DNA of 64,000 nucleotides from Boswellia sacra (GCA_013180625.2 SNVD02013042.1:1-64000), one strand, 5' to 3'. Counted from the stretch's first letter, positions 11,949 to 25,800 are shown. Notes: generated by a model from the letters alone, not told the origin. Translations and numbers: made by a program.

Positions 11949-13207
11949 TGTTAGCCCTAAGGCTACATGATAATTTTGATGATAACAATACACACTGATT
12001 CATTGAGGTATTACTAATATATTTATTTATGTGCAAGAATAAGATTAATGAAATAGTTGTAAAATCAAGAAGAGACTTATTAAAATGAAGTGTTGAAACT
12101 AAGGAGAAGACAATATGTTAAAGGCACCAAAGTTTAAGAATAAGGTTTGATTCAAGGAATGTGACACATAAGTAATGTTCAATCAATTGGTCATATATTT
12201 CTCTATAAGTGTCCAAATGACATGATTCTTGAGGCTTTAGAAAGCTTACTCAATTATAACATTTTACTTGTTTTAAAGAAATTCAAATTTCAAGTGAAAG
12301 GTTGTCCAAATCATCATGCAAGTTAAAAGACAAAAAAAATCTGCTGACATGAGCACTGAATGGTCTTTTTTCCATATCTTGAGCTAGAGATATCCAAATG
12401 ACTTGATTCTTGATGTGTTGGAAAGCTTATTCAAATATACAGATCTCTTCTGTTTTACAAATTTTCAAATTTCAAACAAAACATTGACGAAAATGGATGA
12501 TAATATTACAATTTTCATGGTGAACAAAAAATTTGGAGTTGATGTCTTCACTTGAATAAGTTTATCTCATTTTCCTATAAAAGGAGTCCTTCTCCCATGT
12601 ATTCAACATGAATCTATCAAGCAACAAATAAGAGAAATATTAAGTTTAGAGAGCTTTTATATTCTTTATCTACTCTTCGAAGAGAGTTGTATTTTTATTG
12701 TAAATAATTTTCTTTTTTCTTGTATTTTGGTGAGAGTGAGGTCATTCTTGTAAAGGATAATAGTTATGCTTGAGAGAACTCTTGGTGTGGTGTTATCAAG
12801 AGTTAAACAATTGAGAAAACTCTTGGTATGATTTATCAAAAGTTGAAGGAAGAAGTCTTGGTGAGGTTGTTTATCAAGCAAGTTATAAAGAATTCTACAA
12901 CTTAGTGGAAAGCTAGCTTGTGGAGAAGCTAGGGGCTCGTGGACGTAAGCAAGGTTTGCCAAACCACATAAATTGAGTTTGCACTCTCTCTATCCTTATC
13001 CTCTTTAAATTCACTTACATTTGTGTTTGTTCATTATTGTTATTCTCTTAATTACTTATTGGATAACTTCTAATTTCATCTTCATTACCTTCATTCTCAA
13101 AGAAAGAGTGAACTAATTTTAAACTTTCAAGAAAAGTTTTATAAATCTGTTTTTATAAATAAAAACCGAATTCACCCCTCTCTTGGGTTGCCATACTTGG
13201 GTAAATA
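11949..13207 (+). repeat. 3' LTR of SIRE-like element 1
   Basis: Starts TGTTAGCCCTAAGG; its end has drifted to GGGTAAATA. It is 1,259 bp, with TATAAAAG at 12576-12583. It matches the 5' LTR over its length with scattered differences and one fewer internal repeat unit, pointing to an old insertion. Confidence 0.92.
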
Positions 13208-13212
13208 GAGTG

Positions 13213-13696
13213 CACTTAAAAAAAATTATTTTCTAATTTTTCATTAAATTAACACAATAAAATTATCAATAAATCACACTAACCATTCTTTGTCTATATC
13301 TGTTGTCAGCAATAATTTTATCTCTCATTTTTCCCATTCTTTACATCCATATCTATTATGACATTTGATTAATATTGTGTTTGTGACACTTCGAATCATC
13401 ATTTTTGTTATTCATAAACAAGATAATATGATTATAATTGTTTTTATTCTTCTCAAATGCATAATCATAATAACAAAATCAACAAGTATCCAATTAATGT
13501 ACATAGTGTCACACCCTAAAACTCAAGAGCCTTAAGAAGTGATTTCGTAAAAAATCATAACCATAAAAGCGGAATAGTACCAAGTTCAAAAGGACTTCTT
13601 ATGTATGAATTAATTATTCAATTCAAAAGTTTCCCAAATGATGTCAAGAGTAGCCAAACTCAAACTTCTAAATCAAAATTGAAATGATCAACATTG
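13213..13696. other. AT-rich spacer without recognised feature
   Basis: Sequence between the copia target duplication and a Tat-type LTR remnant. I see no gene. The segment near 13505-13690 (after GTCACACCCTAAAACTC) may belong to the interior of the element that left the LTR, but no PBS is visible. Confidence 0.5.
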
Positions 13697-14170
13697 TGAG
13701 TAGAGCTTCCATCCCACTTAGAGCGATTGCAATGTCGGCACTGTGTCAAAGTCCTTTTGGGAGGACTTAAGGGAGAAACAAGTCAAGTTACAAAGACAGG
13801 ACTCGAAGAATAGTACAGAGTCACCGCCAGAGTAAATAACCACGGGAAAATTATGGATGACGATAGTCCAATCCCTTGATATATGGGACCTAAACTACTT
13901 TCACCCCTTTAGATATGGGTTTGGGAGGTTGGATACGGACCTTCAGCTCGCCTGTACATAGTCTAATCTCCATTAGGGTTTATCGAGTTAATTGTTTTAA
14001 GGTATTAATGCTATCCATCTTGATCATAGGTTCATTTTTATACATAACCATTTTTATCTAGTTTATTACATGTGTGGTGTCAATAATTATAAATATATAT
14101 AGAAAGAAGGAGGAGAATAGAGTTATAATTCCATCAAACATGGGGGAAAAGAGATGGGATTACAATAATT
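13697..14170 (-). repeat. Tat-type gypsy LTR remnant
   Basis: The plus strand is similar to the LTR at 29,568 onward: the left edge TGAG..GCTTCCATCCCA, a CACC..GTAAATAA block, a CCTTTAGA(T/G)ATG block, and a CATCAAACATGGGGG block occur in the same order. Similarity stops near 14,170, so only the U5-side part is left. LTR sense is the minus strand. Confidence 0.7.
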
Positions 14171-17100
14171 GTATAAAAAGGCTTGAAATAATAAAACATT
14201 ATTAAAATTAATTAATGAATTTATGTCAGCTTATTGATAACTGTGATCAACTTAGTCTTCTTAATAATAAAAGAAGCTCTGAAGCTTCATATTCTTTTTT
14301 CTATTTGAAATTTTACATTAGAATTTTAATAGGTTATTTTGATGCATGCTTGTGTCTAATCTTTTTGTCTTCAACTTCAAATACATGTATAGATTGCAAA
14401 ATTATATGTTTGAGTTATTTTAGTAATGGTTGTATGTAATTTAATAGATTCAAAATATTATTGTAAATTTTTAATGGTTTAGTTGATTCAGATAAAGTTG
14501 ATGCAACTTGTGGTATGTGTAGTGCAGTTTATTGTTTCCTTATGTGATTATCATTGATGTATTTTCACACTGGAGTGGGAGTCTTTTTAAATTGATGGCT
14601 GACTCTATTGTCTTTGAAACCTTTGATATTATTTCTTTCTACTTACTGAGCTATGACTATGTGAGGACGGGTATTTTAGAATCTATTTATTTGCCATGTC
14701 AGGCAAGAAAGCATCTTATATGCTAGTATTTTATTTATTCTTATGATTATGTGCCCGTGCATTTATATTTTATTCTGACTCTGTTGCTTCACGATAGAAT
14801 GTTTGTGAAGAGAAATATTTATGTGTTAGATGATGATCTGTGCTTGTTGATTCGAATCTATGGTGAATGATTATTGTATTTCTTTGTTTATTGATGGAGC
14901 AGAGCACATCTCTTAATCCTGCTCCATTACTCATAGGAGTAGTAGCTAGATTTTACCAAAAGAAAAAGCCTCCATTACTCAATTATTTGTTAATGCATTG
15001 TTTTTATGCTGGATTATCTTTCAATACAGTTGGGTCAATGAATTTGAACCCATACAAAAGGAGGATTTTGAAAAGTTTCAACCATATAGACAAATTCAAA
15101 AGTAATAGGGTGGTGTCACGAAAGTGTGACAACTTAATGCACATGTATCAGCAAGAAGACTAATGTGAACCCCTAAAAAATTACAGACAAGTAGATTGTC
15201 AAAATGAAGGAGTAGTTTGAGTGGTTATCAAGGCTGATCCATTTTAACAGTGTTAATGGTGGCTGAATTTTGTGCAATTTTATGCTTGTAAATGTCATTG
15301 AAAAGACGTTAATATTCAATACGGCTTTTAAGTTGTTCTTAATTTTACTTGTTAACATATGATGAATCTTTGTGGTGTTTTTTTTTTAATTTTATAATGT
15401 GTGTGTGTGTGTATCTGTTTAAAATGAGTGTTGATATTCATTAAAACATGGTGCATCGTGGCTTAACTCTAAGTTCATTGTGTCCAACTAATTATATATC
15501 CAAGAATAACACCTCAAAGGTTGCGTATCAACATTATCAGTATGGTATTAAAAGGGTGGCTGTATTTTGCATATGCGTAGAAGTCCGTGACATTTGAAGG
15601 TTAGCATGAGTAGGAAAGGCGTGAAGCATGAAAGCCTGAAAGTCACTTGGGAATCATCCGAAATTCATTGTAAGGAACCATGTAGGGTGGGTAGGACAAC
15701 CTTATGTGCATGTTTTGCTTTTGTAGGTACTTGAAACCATGATATTGCTATTGGTCTAAGGTATGAAGTTTGCTTGCGGATGTACCCTCTTGATATTTGT
15801 TTATCGTGATTATGTCTACGTTCAATTTTCGAACATCAATGTCTGTTAGACACAGTACTGTAACATCTTGAGCATGAGCTTTATACAAAAGATTGCTCAT
15901 ATTTTCATTTTCTTAATTTGTAAACTGTTTTTGAATTTGGAATTTTCTTAATAATCGATTGAAAGGGATGAAAAAACAAAGCTATAAATGTCATCATTCT
16001 AAGCTTCTAAGATTAAGATTAGACTCCTCTACAAAATGGAATAATGCATGTACTATATCTAATATGTTGTTAGTTCTATATTACAACATGGTCAGATTCT
16101 TTTAAGAACTCCGCTCCATTTATTTGTGTTGACTTTTCTACCAACCAAGATTCAAAAAAAAAAAAATCAAGTTTCTCTTTTGAAACAATTTATTTTGATT
16201 GTTTCAAGTTACTGAGATTTTATATGGAAAAGAAATCACGAAAATCCAGAAATTAGCACTTTGTTTTGAGTGTTTTCTTTTGTTTTAATTAATTTATCAA
16301 CACTAATAGATGTCTTAATGGGATTGGTAGCTTTCAAAATGACAATTCAAATGGCAGTTTTTGATTCTTTCTTTAAAATTGATTATTTAGTTTTCAATTT
16401 TTTTCCCTAATCTTGTTTAGGAATTAGCTGAATATTCTCAGGAATATTATTTGTGCAGAAGCTTGCAACTACCATGGGTTAGGGGGGAGGACACGTACGG
16501 GAGTGATGATGAAGTTTATTTAGACCATCAGATTTTGATTGCCTAAATTCTACAATTATGTTATTGTGTTGCAGCTAATATATTGGCTTGGATAATTGAT
16601 TTACTTGGAAGTTATATTTTCTATTTATTTTCTTATTGATTAGTTATTGATTTGTTTATTTCTTGATCGATAGATTTGGAGTTTAAGAAGGGAGGTAGAA
16701 CTAATAATTTGACAACAATATGCTATAGGGTGAACACTGGGCAAGTATTAATTATTTCTCTTGATTATGTAATTTACTTGTAGATGTTATAATTCAATCA
16801 TGGTAATTTGTTATTTTTTTTCAGAAAAATTGTATTGAGTTCTTTTTTTTATCTTTTTTTTTTTTTTTTTTGTATAGGACGTTAACAGAGACTAGGAAGA
16901 CTGAATACTTAATGTTATAAATGTAGAGATTGTTGATAATGTGCTATGAATTATAAATTTGTAATAATTGTAATTTTATAATTATTTTTTGACGATTTAT
17001 GAGTTGTATGATTACATTAAAGATGTTAATAATATCTTGATATTGGATATTATAATCAAGTGTATTATGAAACTCAAATTAATTGTAATTCAATTCTTTC

Positions 17101-20100
17101 TTTATAAAAATATTTCGAGATAGATAATAAAAATATTTATTTTACGATTTTATAATTATATTAAATTAATTTAGGTATTCATTTATAATTAAAGATTTAA
17201 ACTGTAGACCATATTTTTAATTAATATATATACAGTATACGTAAGTAATGGCAGGCAAGATATTTAAAAATTTTGAATAAATAAATTTTTTATTTAATTT
17301 AATATTTTGTAAATATGAATTGATTATGTTGCAAGTAAGTAGTTTTATATTTTAAAATAATATACAATAAAGATCATTGTATGCACCATAGAAATTTTAT
17401 AAAGTAAATTACACGTACCATAAACTTTTATTATTGGTAAAGGGATATCTATGTTTTTGTTTTGTCATCTAATACTTAATAATAATTATAACACTTCACA
17501 ATTAAATTAAATTCGATAGGGTTATTATTATTATTTTTATTTGTCTTAAAACAAGTATTAAGTGGAGTTCGACATATTCATCCTTTTACCATGAAATACA
17601 ATATATATATTATAATTAAATTGACTGATTTCAAGCAAGATAATTATATGTAAATAATAATATAGATTGATTTCTGCACTTTTGTATACAGAAGAACTAC
17701 TGACACCAAGTTTATAAGTTATCTTGTAATTTTATCAGATATTTTGTATAATTACATGGACTTCATTCACCAAAAAAAAAAAAAAAAAATTCTAATACAC
17801 TTTAATGGGAATACAGATCTAGGCAAATTGTCATTCTTATTATTATATGATATACCATTAACTTATCTTATACAAAATATTTAGTCCCCAAATATATTTT
17901 GTTGAGATAAATTACTTTAGTTGCATAACATAAGCAAATGGTAATTGGGATATAATCTTGAATTAATTACTAAAGTCATAGTAAACAACTCTTTTATCTT
18001 ATTTTTTGCCAAACTAAATGATTTTATATATGAAAGATAAAATTTAGACATTAGAATTTAAGGGTTATTTGTTTTCCCACTTATCACCAAGTCAAAATGA
18101 CTAGTTTCACAGCATGTTGCTTAATAAAATTAAAATTTTTAATTTTTTAATTATACAGTAGCATTTTAGAAATAAATAACAATGTATCAAATTGTAATAT
18201 ATAAGAAATATAGCAAGAAAAACAAAAAATAAATTTACAAAACGGATTCTCAGAAGTTCAACACCGACTATGATTCCTTAATGTGATTGATTCAGTAAAA
18301 TTGAAACTTATAACTAATTTATATAATTTAATAATTCATATTTGAAAAAATAGAATAAAATGACTCAATAAATAATTATAAAGTATAGAAAATTAAAGAT
18401 GAACGAATATAAATTTATAAGGTCAAATTAATTAAAGCAACAATATATAAAAAATTAAAATGTGAAATTAACATGTATCTATGTATCCTACTTTCTTTAT
18501 TGATTTCATTTATTAAGAAAATAAAAAAATAAGAAATTTAGAATTGTATTGACTTTAATTAAGATAAATACTTAAATAAAAGTACATTAATTTAATTTGA
18601 TTACTAATTTACTAATTAGTCAAACTAAACAAAAAATAATTAATTTTATATATATTAGAATTAAATTGATGTTAAGTAACATAATTATATGTAAAGAAAT
18701 AAAGAATGATATATATTGATTTCTTCAATTTTATATACATAAGAATTGACCTCGCCCACCAATTAGAAAGTTATTTACTCAATTTATTAGAAATTTTGCA
18801 TAATCATTGAGTAAATTTATAACAAATTATAATACACTTTTAAGGAGAATATAGACATAGGCATTGTCACAGGAATTATTATATAATATACCATAAACTT
18901 ATGCTCAATAAAATATGTAAAATTTTAAATAAATTTTTTCAATTAAAATAATATTTAGTAAAAATTAATGGTGTATTATAAAAGTCTTAACATATTATAT
19001 ACTTCAATTTATTGTAGAGGTGAAGTTACATACATACTATAAAATACAATAAAATTTTTATTATTTTGTATATATGGCAAAATAATATGATATATTATAT
19101 AATTTTTAATTAAACTCATTTCTATGAAGACGACGATGATGACAACAACGACAATAATAATATTGTGATGCTCAAGGTCAAGTCATGTTTCCTACCTATT
19201 AATATATAATTTTTTCTTAATAAGTCAATTGTCTAAAATAGTTAATAATTATTTTTTCTTACTTTCAATTAATTATTAATTAAATCAAACATGTATAATA
19301 GTTAATATACAATGCAAAGTTTGTCAAGTTTATGGAAGATTGTTAATATAAAATTGAAACACTAGATTAGTTTTATTTAGTAATTGTAATGCTTGCTAGA
19401 TTGTGTCCACTGATTAATCACTATTGTATGCAAAATTATCTTATATAAAACTATATTAACTTCCACAATTAATTATATAAACCAAATTCAAACATACAAA
19501 CTATTATATTCATTTGATTTAATTAATCAAACATACTAATAAAAGCTTTCTGATTTGACTCCTAATAAATTAAAATAGAGTAATGCTATATATATAACAA
19601 AATTCTACATCAAACTCCTTACAACTTGAGGTGGCAAAAATTCATTGGAGGAGTAAAAAAAAAAAAAAGAACAAAGGAAGTTACAATATATGACATGCTA
19701 GATATGCAGTAGTATTTTACTAATTCAGGTTGTAAAGAGAATTGTAAATAGGTTATAGGTTTAGTATTGTTCGTTAAAATAGATATAAAATTTTTATTTA
19801 CAATTTAATTTTTAATCAATTAAACGAGATAGAATATTTCATTTGTAAATGAATTACTAATCAATCAAACAAATCGGTTTTCAAGGTTTGTTTAGAATTG
19901 GATTCACTTAAATTAAGAAGATTATATAACCTATCATAATTAGCAAAACAACATATAGAATTTGTTTTTGTTAATTTGATTACTAATCAATTAAATTACA
20001 TGTAGAAGTTCTTCTATTTATAATTGAATTACAATTCAATTAAACATAGATGTAACAGTACTTTATTTGGAAATACATTACTAATCAATTAAACAAATTC

Positions 20101-20852
20101 GTTTATTAGTTTTGTTTAGGATTATGTTGAATTAAATTAAGATAACTACAAAAACCAACATAATTAGTCAAACTAACCCTAAAATTTTATAATCTCATTC
20201 ATAATCAATTAAACTATTTTATATCTAGAATTGAATTACTAATCAATTAAACTTATATATAATAGTTTTTTATTCAACAAAATATAATATTTTAATTGTT
20301 TTCTTTAAATTTTATAATTTTCTCATATTACAAGTATGTAAGTGTATTATAGATTCATAGGACTAGGTGTGAAAATGTATTATATATTATAATAAAATTG
20401 TTAAACCAATCATTTGATATTCATTAACCAAATAACGATTAATTTATGATTTTCTACTTTTTCAATGACAGTGAGTTTATTATTATTCGTCTCTTTTAAA
20501 ATTTGAAAATATTTATAAGATTATTTTGTTTTATTTTAATTAAATCAACTAAATTACAACATACAAATAATTAAATGTACTTAAGTAAATAAAGACTAAT
20601 TAATTGATAATATTTTTTTTTAGTAAAAATAGAAGTATTCAAGCGAGCAATAGAAGCCCCAAATGAAATTTTCAATTCATTTCCTCAAATCCCTAAAGCC
20701 CTAAAATAACCAAAGCTACCCATTCAACAAAATATTAATACTCATTTTCCCAAAATCCTCTTACTCTTCTTCAAACATCTGTTGCGTTCCTCTAATGGAT
20801 TTCTTGCTAGAGCAAGAGCACCAAGCTTAAAAGAGGAGCCTCGCAAGCCCAT
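14171..20852. other. Long AT-rich region with no recognised gene
   Basis: Nearly 6.7 kb of very AT-rich DNA with short frames only, poly-T (16843-16871), poly-A (about 17773-17790) and a TG microsatellite near 15400. The small frames at 14215-15163 show no domain or codon pattern that I recognise. The region may hold old unrecognisable transposons. I cannot support any gene. Confidence 0.55.
19850..20270. repeat. Degenerate direct repeats in AT-rich DNA
   Basis: The phrase ACTAATCAATTAAAC recurs several times, and a longer block (GTTTTGTTTAG.ATT.. to ACATAATTAG) occurs twice about 226 bases apart (near 19870 and 20095). This looks like a short, decayed tandem duplication. Confidence 0.5.
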
Positions 20853-21158
20853 TGTGATGTAGCATGGCTTATTTTATTGTCAGGGTTATTATAGTCTTTA
20901 TTTAATTAGGGTTTCATTTAATTTGAAAAATTATTATTTTAAAGATTTTGACTTAAAGAAGGATTTTGACTTATCCTAATTTGATTCAAATCCAAATATG
21001 TCTTGGTTAGTATAAATATAGGCTTTCATTATTATTTTGTTAGACTTTATACATACATTATTCAGATATTGAAATTTCATATTGGAGAATTGTGTGAGTA
21101 TTTGTTGGAGGCTGATTGTATTTGTTCTTGATTTGTTCTTATTACAGGTTCTTCATCA
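20853..21158 (+). repeat. Short LTR of another LTR retrotransposon
   Basis: About 300 bp from TGTGATGTAGCATGG to CTTCATCA, with a TATA box (TATAAATATAG) near 21011. It is followed by TGGTATTAGAGC at 21162-21173, a one-base variant of the initiator tRNA-Met PBS. The leader continues to 21,440, where a Tat LTR begins. The rest of this element is not seen. The short LTR would fit a chromovirus-like gypsy element or a small copia element. Confidence 0.6.
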
Positions 21159-21440
21159 AATTGGTATTAGAGCTTAACTTCGTTTTCGCAAATCATTCCA
21201 AAGTCCATAAACCCTAAATACACAAAACTCCAATCGCAATCACTATTCATCACTGGATTTACTGTTCACCACCGACAACCGGTGAATCACCCATCACCGA
21301 ATATACGAAACGTAGATCAAGCCACCCTCATCATTCTTTCCTTCATCACTATCCCTGAAATCTCATTGGAAAGCCTTCATCAACCCAAAAGCAATATCGG
21401 TCACCACCACACAAACCACCCTCCTCCACCGCATGTAACT

Positions 21441-22921
21441 TGACACCACCACCAGCAATCTGATGCTAGAAAGGGTAGAAAAGATAAGTAGGCATAGGAC
21501 TAGTATGGTACCAATGAGGGAGTGGTTAGGACCCTAGAAATTATGTTGGCCCGATGCACACGCGGATCGATGCACACGCGGATTGACCTTCGCGATAAGG
21601 TCACCGTGGGGTTGGAAAAAGGGTAAGAGGCTCCCTCTTGGGGGCTTGAGGGTAGTGCCCCTAGCCCAAACGATATGAAATAAGGAAGGAGACTAGGAAT
21701 AAGGTTGGCATATGTAGGCTAGAGTTGGTGCCTTTAGCACTATAGGTGCACGCCTTTAAGGAAAAGTGCCGCTTGTAACATTAAAGGTGTGAGCCTTTAT
21801 GGAAAAGTACTACCTGTAACTTTACAAGCACATGCCTTTAGGATTTGTGCCTCAAGCTGGTTTGTGAACCCTAATGGTGGCTGTAGGTTACAGGTGCACC
21901 CTTGTAAATTACAGGCGTGCGCTTGTAGTCTATAGCCCCACATCAAGAAAAGAGCTGATTTCTGGCCCTTGGGAGGCCTTTATAAGGGTAGGGGACCCTA
22001 AGTTCGAGAGAAGTCAACCTTCCTGGTGAAAATACTTAGAGAATTCGGTCTTTTGGTAATTTTTATAGTCTACATTCTTCCTCTAATAGTGTTCAGAGTC
22101 ATGTAGGGTTTTGAGGTCCTTTCCTAATATTTAAAATTTTTGTTAATTGCTATGATTAGCTTAGGTAAAATTAGGAGATAATCATGCCATGTTTAGTTTA
22201 GGAGTAGTTTAATTAATTATGCCATGTTTAATTTAAAAATAGTTTAATAAATTATGCCATGTTTAGCTTAGAAATAGTTAATTAATAGTCTAATTATGTA
22301 GGCTTAGTAATTAATCATGTGATATTTAGTCACCAATTATGCATGATATAACTTAGTTAATTATCAATGTCATGCTTAATGTAGATTTTATTTATTGTGC
22401 TTATCAACACCTTGATTTGATAATGAGGGGATGATTTGAGACCCCTGTATTTTGTAATAATTTATTTTTATTGCGATTATTATGAGAAATTGTTGTAATC
22501 CTCAATTCATTCCCTCATGTTTGATGGAAATTTAATCAATTCTCCTTCCCCTTTCTATGTATATATATAAATTGTCGACACCTTACATGTAATAAATGGA
22601 TAAAAGCTGTTGTGTGCATAATAAAACTTAGGATTCAGAGAGGATAACATTAGTGACCTAGAATCTAGAACTCAGTAAACCCATAAAGGAGGTCACACTA
22701 ACGTCCGGGCAGGTGCAAACCGTATCTAACTTCCTAAACCCAGCTCTGAAAGGGTGATGGGTAGTTATGTCCAGAAGGTAAGGATCGGCTACCATCATCG
22801 AAACTTTTCCCGTGGTTATTTACTCGGGTGGTGACTCCGACTTTCTCTTCGAGTCTTGTCTCTGTGACTTGAAGCGATCGAAAGGGAGCCCATGGGGCAA
22901 TCAAGTGCGAGAGGCCGCTCA
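21441..22921 (+). repeat. Left Tat-type LTR copy, plus orientation
   Basis: Starts TGACACC and ends CGCTCA. It is the reverse complement of the right LTR over its length: shared blocks include the GTAGAAAAG start, the CACACGCGGAT/ACCTTCGCGATAAGG area, repeated AGGCG(C/T)G phrases, a TATAAGGG box near 21984, and the AATCCTAAG../CACTAATGTTATCC blocks. The sequence after its end is not a PBS but truncated pol on the other strand. Confidence 0.8.
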
Positions 22922-25190
22922 TATCTCCCAAGTAGATAAGATAAGGAAAACTCCCCCTCCTACCTCATTCTTGGTTGCTGTTCCTTCAAAGTATAGCTGC
23001 CATCCCATCGCTGTGATAGCTCTTAAGTGTTCATCAGGAGACTTCACTTCCCATGGTTCGTCATTGTCTACTGGATTCATTGCTAAGAGCTCTACTGATA
23101 TTATGCCTTTTACCACTTTCTTGGTGACATATAAAATATTGCACTTTGACAGTTGCACTAGCCATCTTGCCAGGTTCCCAACCAATAATGATGCTTTATA
23201 CAGGTACTTCATCGTGTCCATCTTGGAAACTACCAATACCTTGTACATTGAAAGTATTGCCTAAGCTTTTTAGGGGCCCATACCATTACCAAGCAGATCC
23301 TTTCTACCTGAGAGTACTTAAGCCCACATTCCAATAGCTTCTTACTTAAGTAGTAAATTACATGTTGTACACCATTTTCTTCAACCTGTGCCAACAAGGC
23401 TCCCACTACCTTTTCTTCAACTGCCAAATACAGAATCAGTGGCTCCCATGGCTTCGAAGGTCTTAACATAGGTGGTTTAGCCAAATACTCTTTCACCTTC
23501 TTAAAGGTCTTCTGACACTTTTCATTCCATTCTACTGGCTAATTCTTCCTCAACAACTTAAAAATCGACGCACTGACAGTTGTAAGCTTAGCAATGAATC
23601 AGCTGATGTATTAAATCTTCCCCAAAATCCCTAGAACTTCCTTTTTTATCTTTGGTATTGGCATCTTTGTGATGGCCTTTAATTTATTTGGATCAACTTC
23701 TATCCCCTATTCGCTAACTATAAATCCTAGCAAATTTCTTGATGTCACTCCAAATACACAATTCTTTGGGTTCAACCTCAGTTGATATTTTTCCACTCTC
23801 TCTAAAAACTTCTCTAAAGCTTCGAACTACCCATCCTAGATGTCAGAATTCACCAGTATGTCATCGGCATAAACCTTAATCTCTTTATGAATCATATCAT
23901 GGAAAAGTGTTGTGGCCATCCTTTGACAGGTTGCCCTCATATTTTTTAATCCAAATGGCATTACCTTATAGCAATAAGTTCCTCATTTTGTGATAAAGGC
24001 CATTTTCATCTTGTCTTTTACTACTATTGTGATCTGATTGTAACCTGAGAACCCATTGATGAGTGAAAACATTTTGTTTGAAGCTGTACTATCTACTAAC
24101 ACATTATATGTGGAAAGGGAAAGTCATCTTTAGGTGATGCTTTGTTCAGATCACAGTAATCTATGCACATCGTTACTTTTTCGTCCTTCTTTGGTACTAG
24201 GAGTATATTGGCTAACCATTGAGGGTAGCTCACCACATCTAAGAATTTTGCCTCTATCTACTTGGTAACTTCTTCCTTAATCTTCTATGCCCATTCTAGC
24301 CTTATCCTTCTCAACTTCTACTTAACTAGTTTCATGTGCAGATAGGTAGGGATGGTATGCTCTGCTATGCTACGATCGACTCCTGGCATGTCGTTGTAGG
24401 ACCAAGCAAATACCTTTTCATGTTCTTTTAATATTTTCTCAAATCTTTCCTTCTCCTTAAGAGTTATGTCATGAGCAATGCATATAGTCCTTAGATTATC
24501 AGTTGTACCAAGATTCATATGATGTTTGTTCATGAGATGAATGTCAAATATGCTATTAAGATCAAATTCATGCAAGCTACCATCAAGAAAAATGTCACAC
24601 AAGTATGCAAAGTCATATTTTATTGCATCAAATTTATTTACAAATATAGCGTCCTCAAACAACTTAGGAACAAAGATATCCTAATGACAAGCATTAATCA
24701 TTTCTTCTTTAATAAGGGTGACTAGGTCAACAAGAGTCTCATTATCCGAGCGTGCTGCCTCTTTTAATGCCTTCTTCCCTTGCATTAGCTTTTCCATATC
24801 CTTGTCGAGTTCACTAATCTCCAAAGCCCTTAGGTTCATCACATCCTTGAAGATTTCAAACCCTGGCTTCAAGATGCCATTATAGCTCGATGGTTCATGT
24901 TCTCCAGCAAGCATAACCTATTCTGCCTTCACAAACTTGATGGGCTTCTTATCCCTAATTGGGCATATGTCTTTATCAGAGTCATAACTCAGCCCTTTCT
25001 TACTGGTTTGTCCCTTAATTTTAGGAAAGTGGGAAATCCTATGAAGCTCTTTCCAAGTCCGATCTTGGGCATGTATCCTTGTTTCTTTATGATTCTTATG
25101 ATCAATGGATTGATTTGGTTGATCATTGATACTTGGTATCCACCCATATAAGGCATCTCTCTTTCTTTTATGTTCAAGGCTGCTACTGTA
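22922..25190 (-). pseudogene. Tat-type pol: reverse transcriptase and RNase H (broken)
   Basis: Read on the minus strand. The segment before RT (24318-25177) includes HEKVFAWSYNDMPGVDRSI. RT follows with YPQWLANILLVPKKDEKV and YCDLNKASPKDDFPFPHI (about 24115-24260) and the catalytic KVYADDILV near 23840-23870. RNase H (23230-23496) reads ENGVQHVIYYLSKKLLECG. At 22919-23248 come ARWLVQLSKCNILYVTKK and MGWQLYFEGTATKNEVGGG, the start of a second RNase H as in Tat elements. It stops at the left LTR; integrase is absent. Many in-frame stops make it dead. Confidence 0.85.
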
Positions 25191-25199
25191 GGCGAGGAC

Positions 25200-25800
25200 T
25201 CTGCCCGGATTGTTATCTCTTCTCCCTTAGAGTTGAAGTAGATGGCCTAATGCACAGTGGATGACTACCTCTTAAAGGGTGGAACCATGCATGTCCCAGC
25301 AATGACACAAAAGTGGGATATCTAGTACCGTGAATTTTGCCATTACTTAAATTTGCCCCATCTTCACCAGAGTCCTCAAGGTTCCTACAACACTTCTTTT
25401 TATGTCATTATAAGCCTTGATGACCACTTGGAATGGCTCCAACTCTTTTTCCTTGAACACAAATTTGTTGGTTGGCAACCCATCATCTACCATGACATAT
25501 GAAGTCTTTTTCCCTCAAATCTCAGCTATTATGAATAGTGGTTTGCTGTGGTTCCTTCCTTCTAAAGGAAGATCAACATCAGGGAAGCTGATGAAGCCTT
25601 TTTGTACCTTCTTTAAAGTAACTACTACAATTATCTTCTCAAGGCTGGAGATGAGGGAAATCGATATTCTGGCCAAAGCTCTAGCTATTGCCTCTCTGTA
25701 CTTCTAGGCTGAGATGAGCAGATCCAAGATGCTTACATTGGCTTGTGTCTTTTTTAACTACTTGAGAAGTAATTCATCCTCCTCTTTCTTTTTCTCTATA
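25200..25800 (-). pseudogene. Tat-type protease region (degenerate)
   Basis: Minus-strand frames give a linker with ANVSILDLLISA and ISFPDVDLPLEGRNHSKPLFI, then a degraded active-site region around VMVDDGLPTN, then EPFQVVIKAYNDIKRSVVG. These resemble the gag-protease junction of Tat elements. Stops interrupt it. Confidence 0.6.

Larger units (their letters stand above)
6057..13207 (+). mobile_element. SIRE-like Ty1/copia retrotransposon, complete structure, decayed coding
   Basis: About 7.15-kb element with two LTRs, a tRNA-Met-type PBS, gag, protease, integrase, reverse transcriptase and RNase H in copia order, and a polypurine tract. Flanks are GAGCG (6052-6056) and GAGTG (13208-13212), a 5-bp target-site duplication with one change. 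Long LTRs, the gag start and the protease region (WYLDSGCSRHMTRD) recall the SIRE/Opie lineage. No envelope-like frame follows RNase H; only about 360 bases separate it from the 3' LTR. Frameshifts and stops make it non-coding today. A second family member begins at 61,937. Confidence 0.93.

Noticed and set aside
11757..11954. Hydrophobic 65-codon frame before the 3' LTR of SIRE-like element 1, considered as an envelope-like remnant
   Set aside because: It is T-rich low-complexity sequence running into the polypurine tract, with no env-like motif and too short to judge.
14215..15163. Small plus-strand frames in the AT-rich region
   Set aside because: No similarity recognised, no splice logic, and composition is the same as the surrounding non-coding DNA.
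22812..23264. 150-codon plus-strand frame at the LTR/pol junction
   Set aside because: It crosses from the inverted LTR into antisense pol; the minus strand gives the recognisable RNase H reading.
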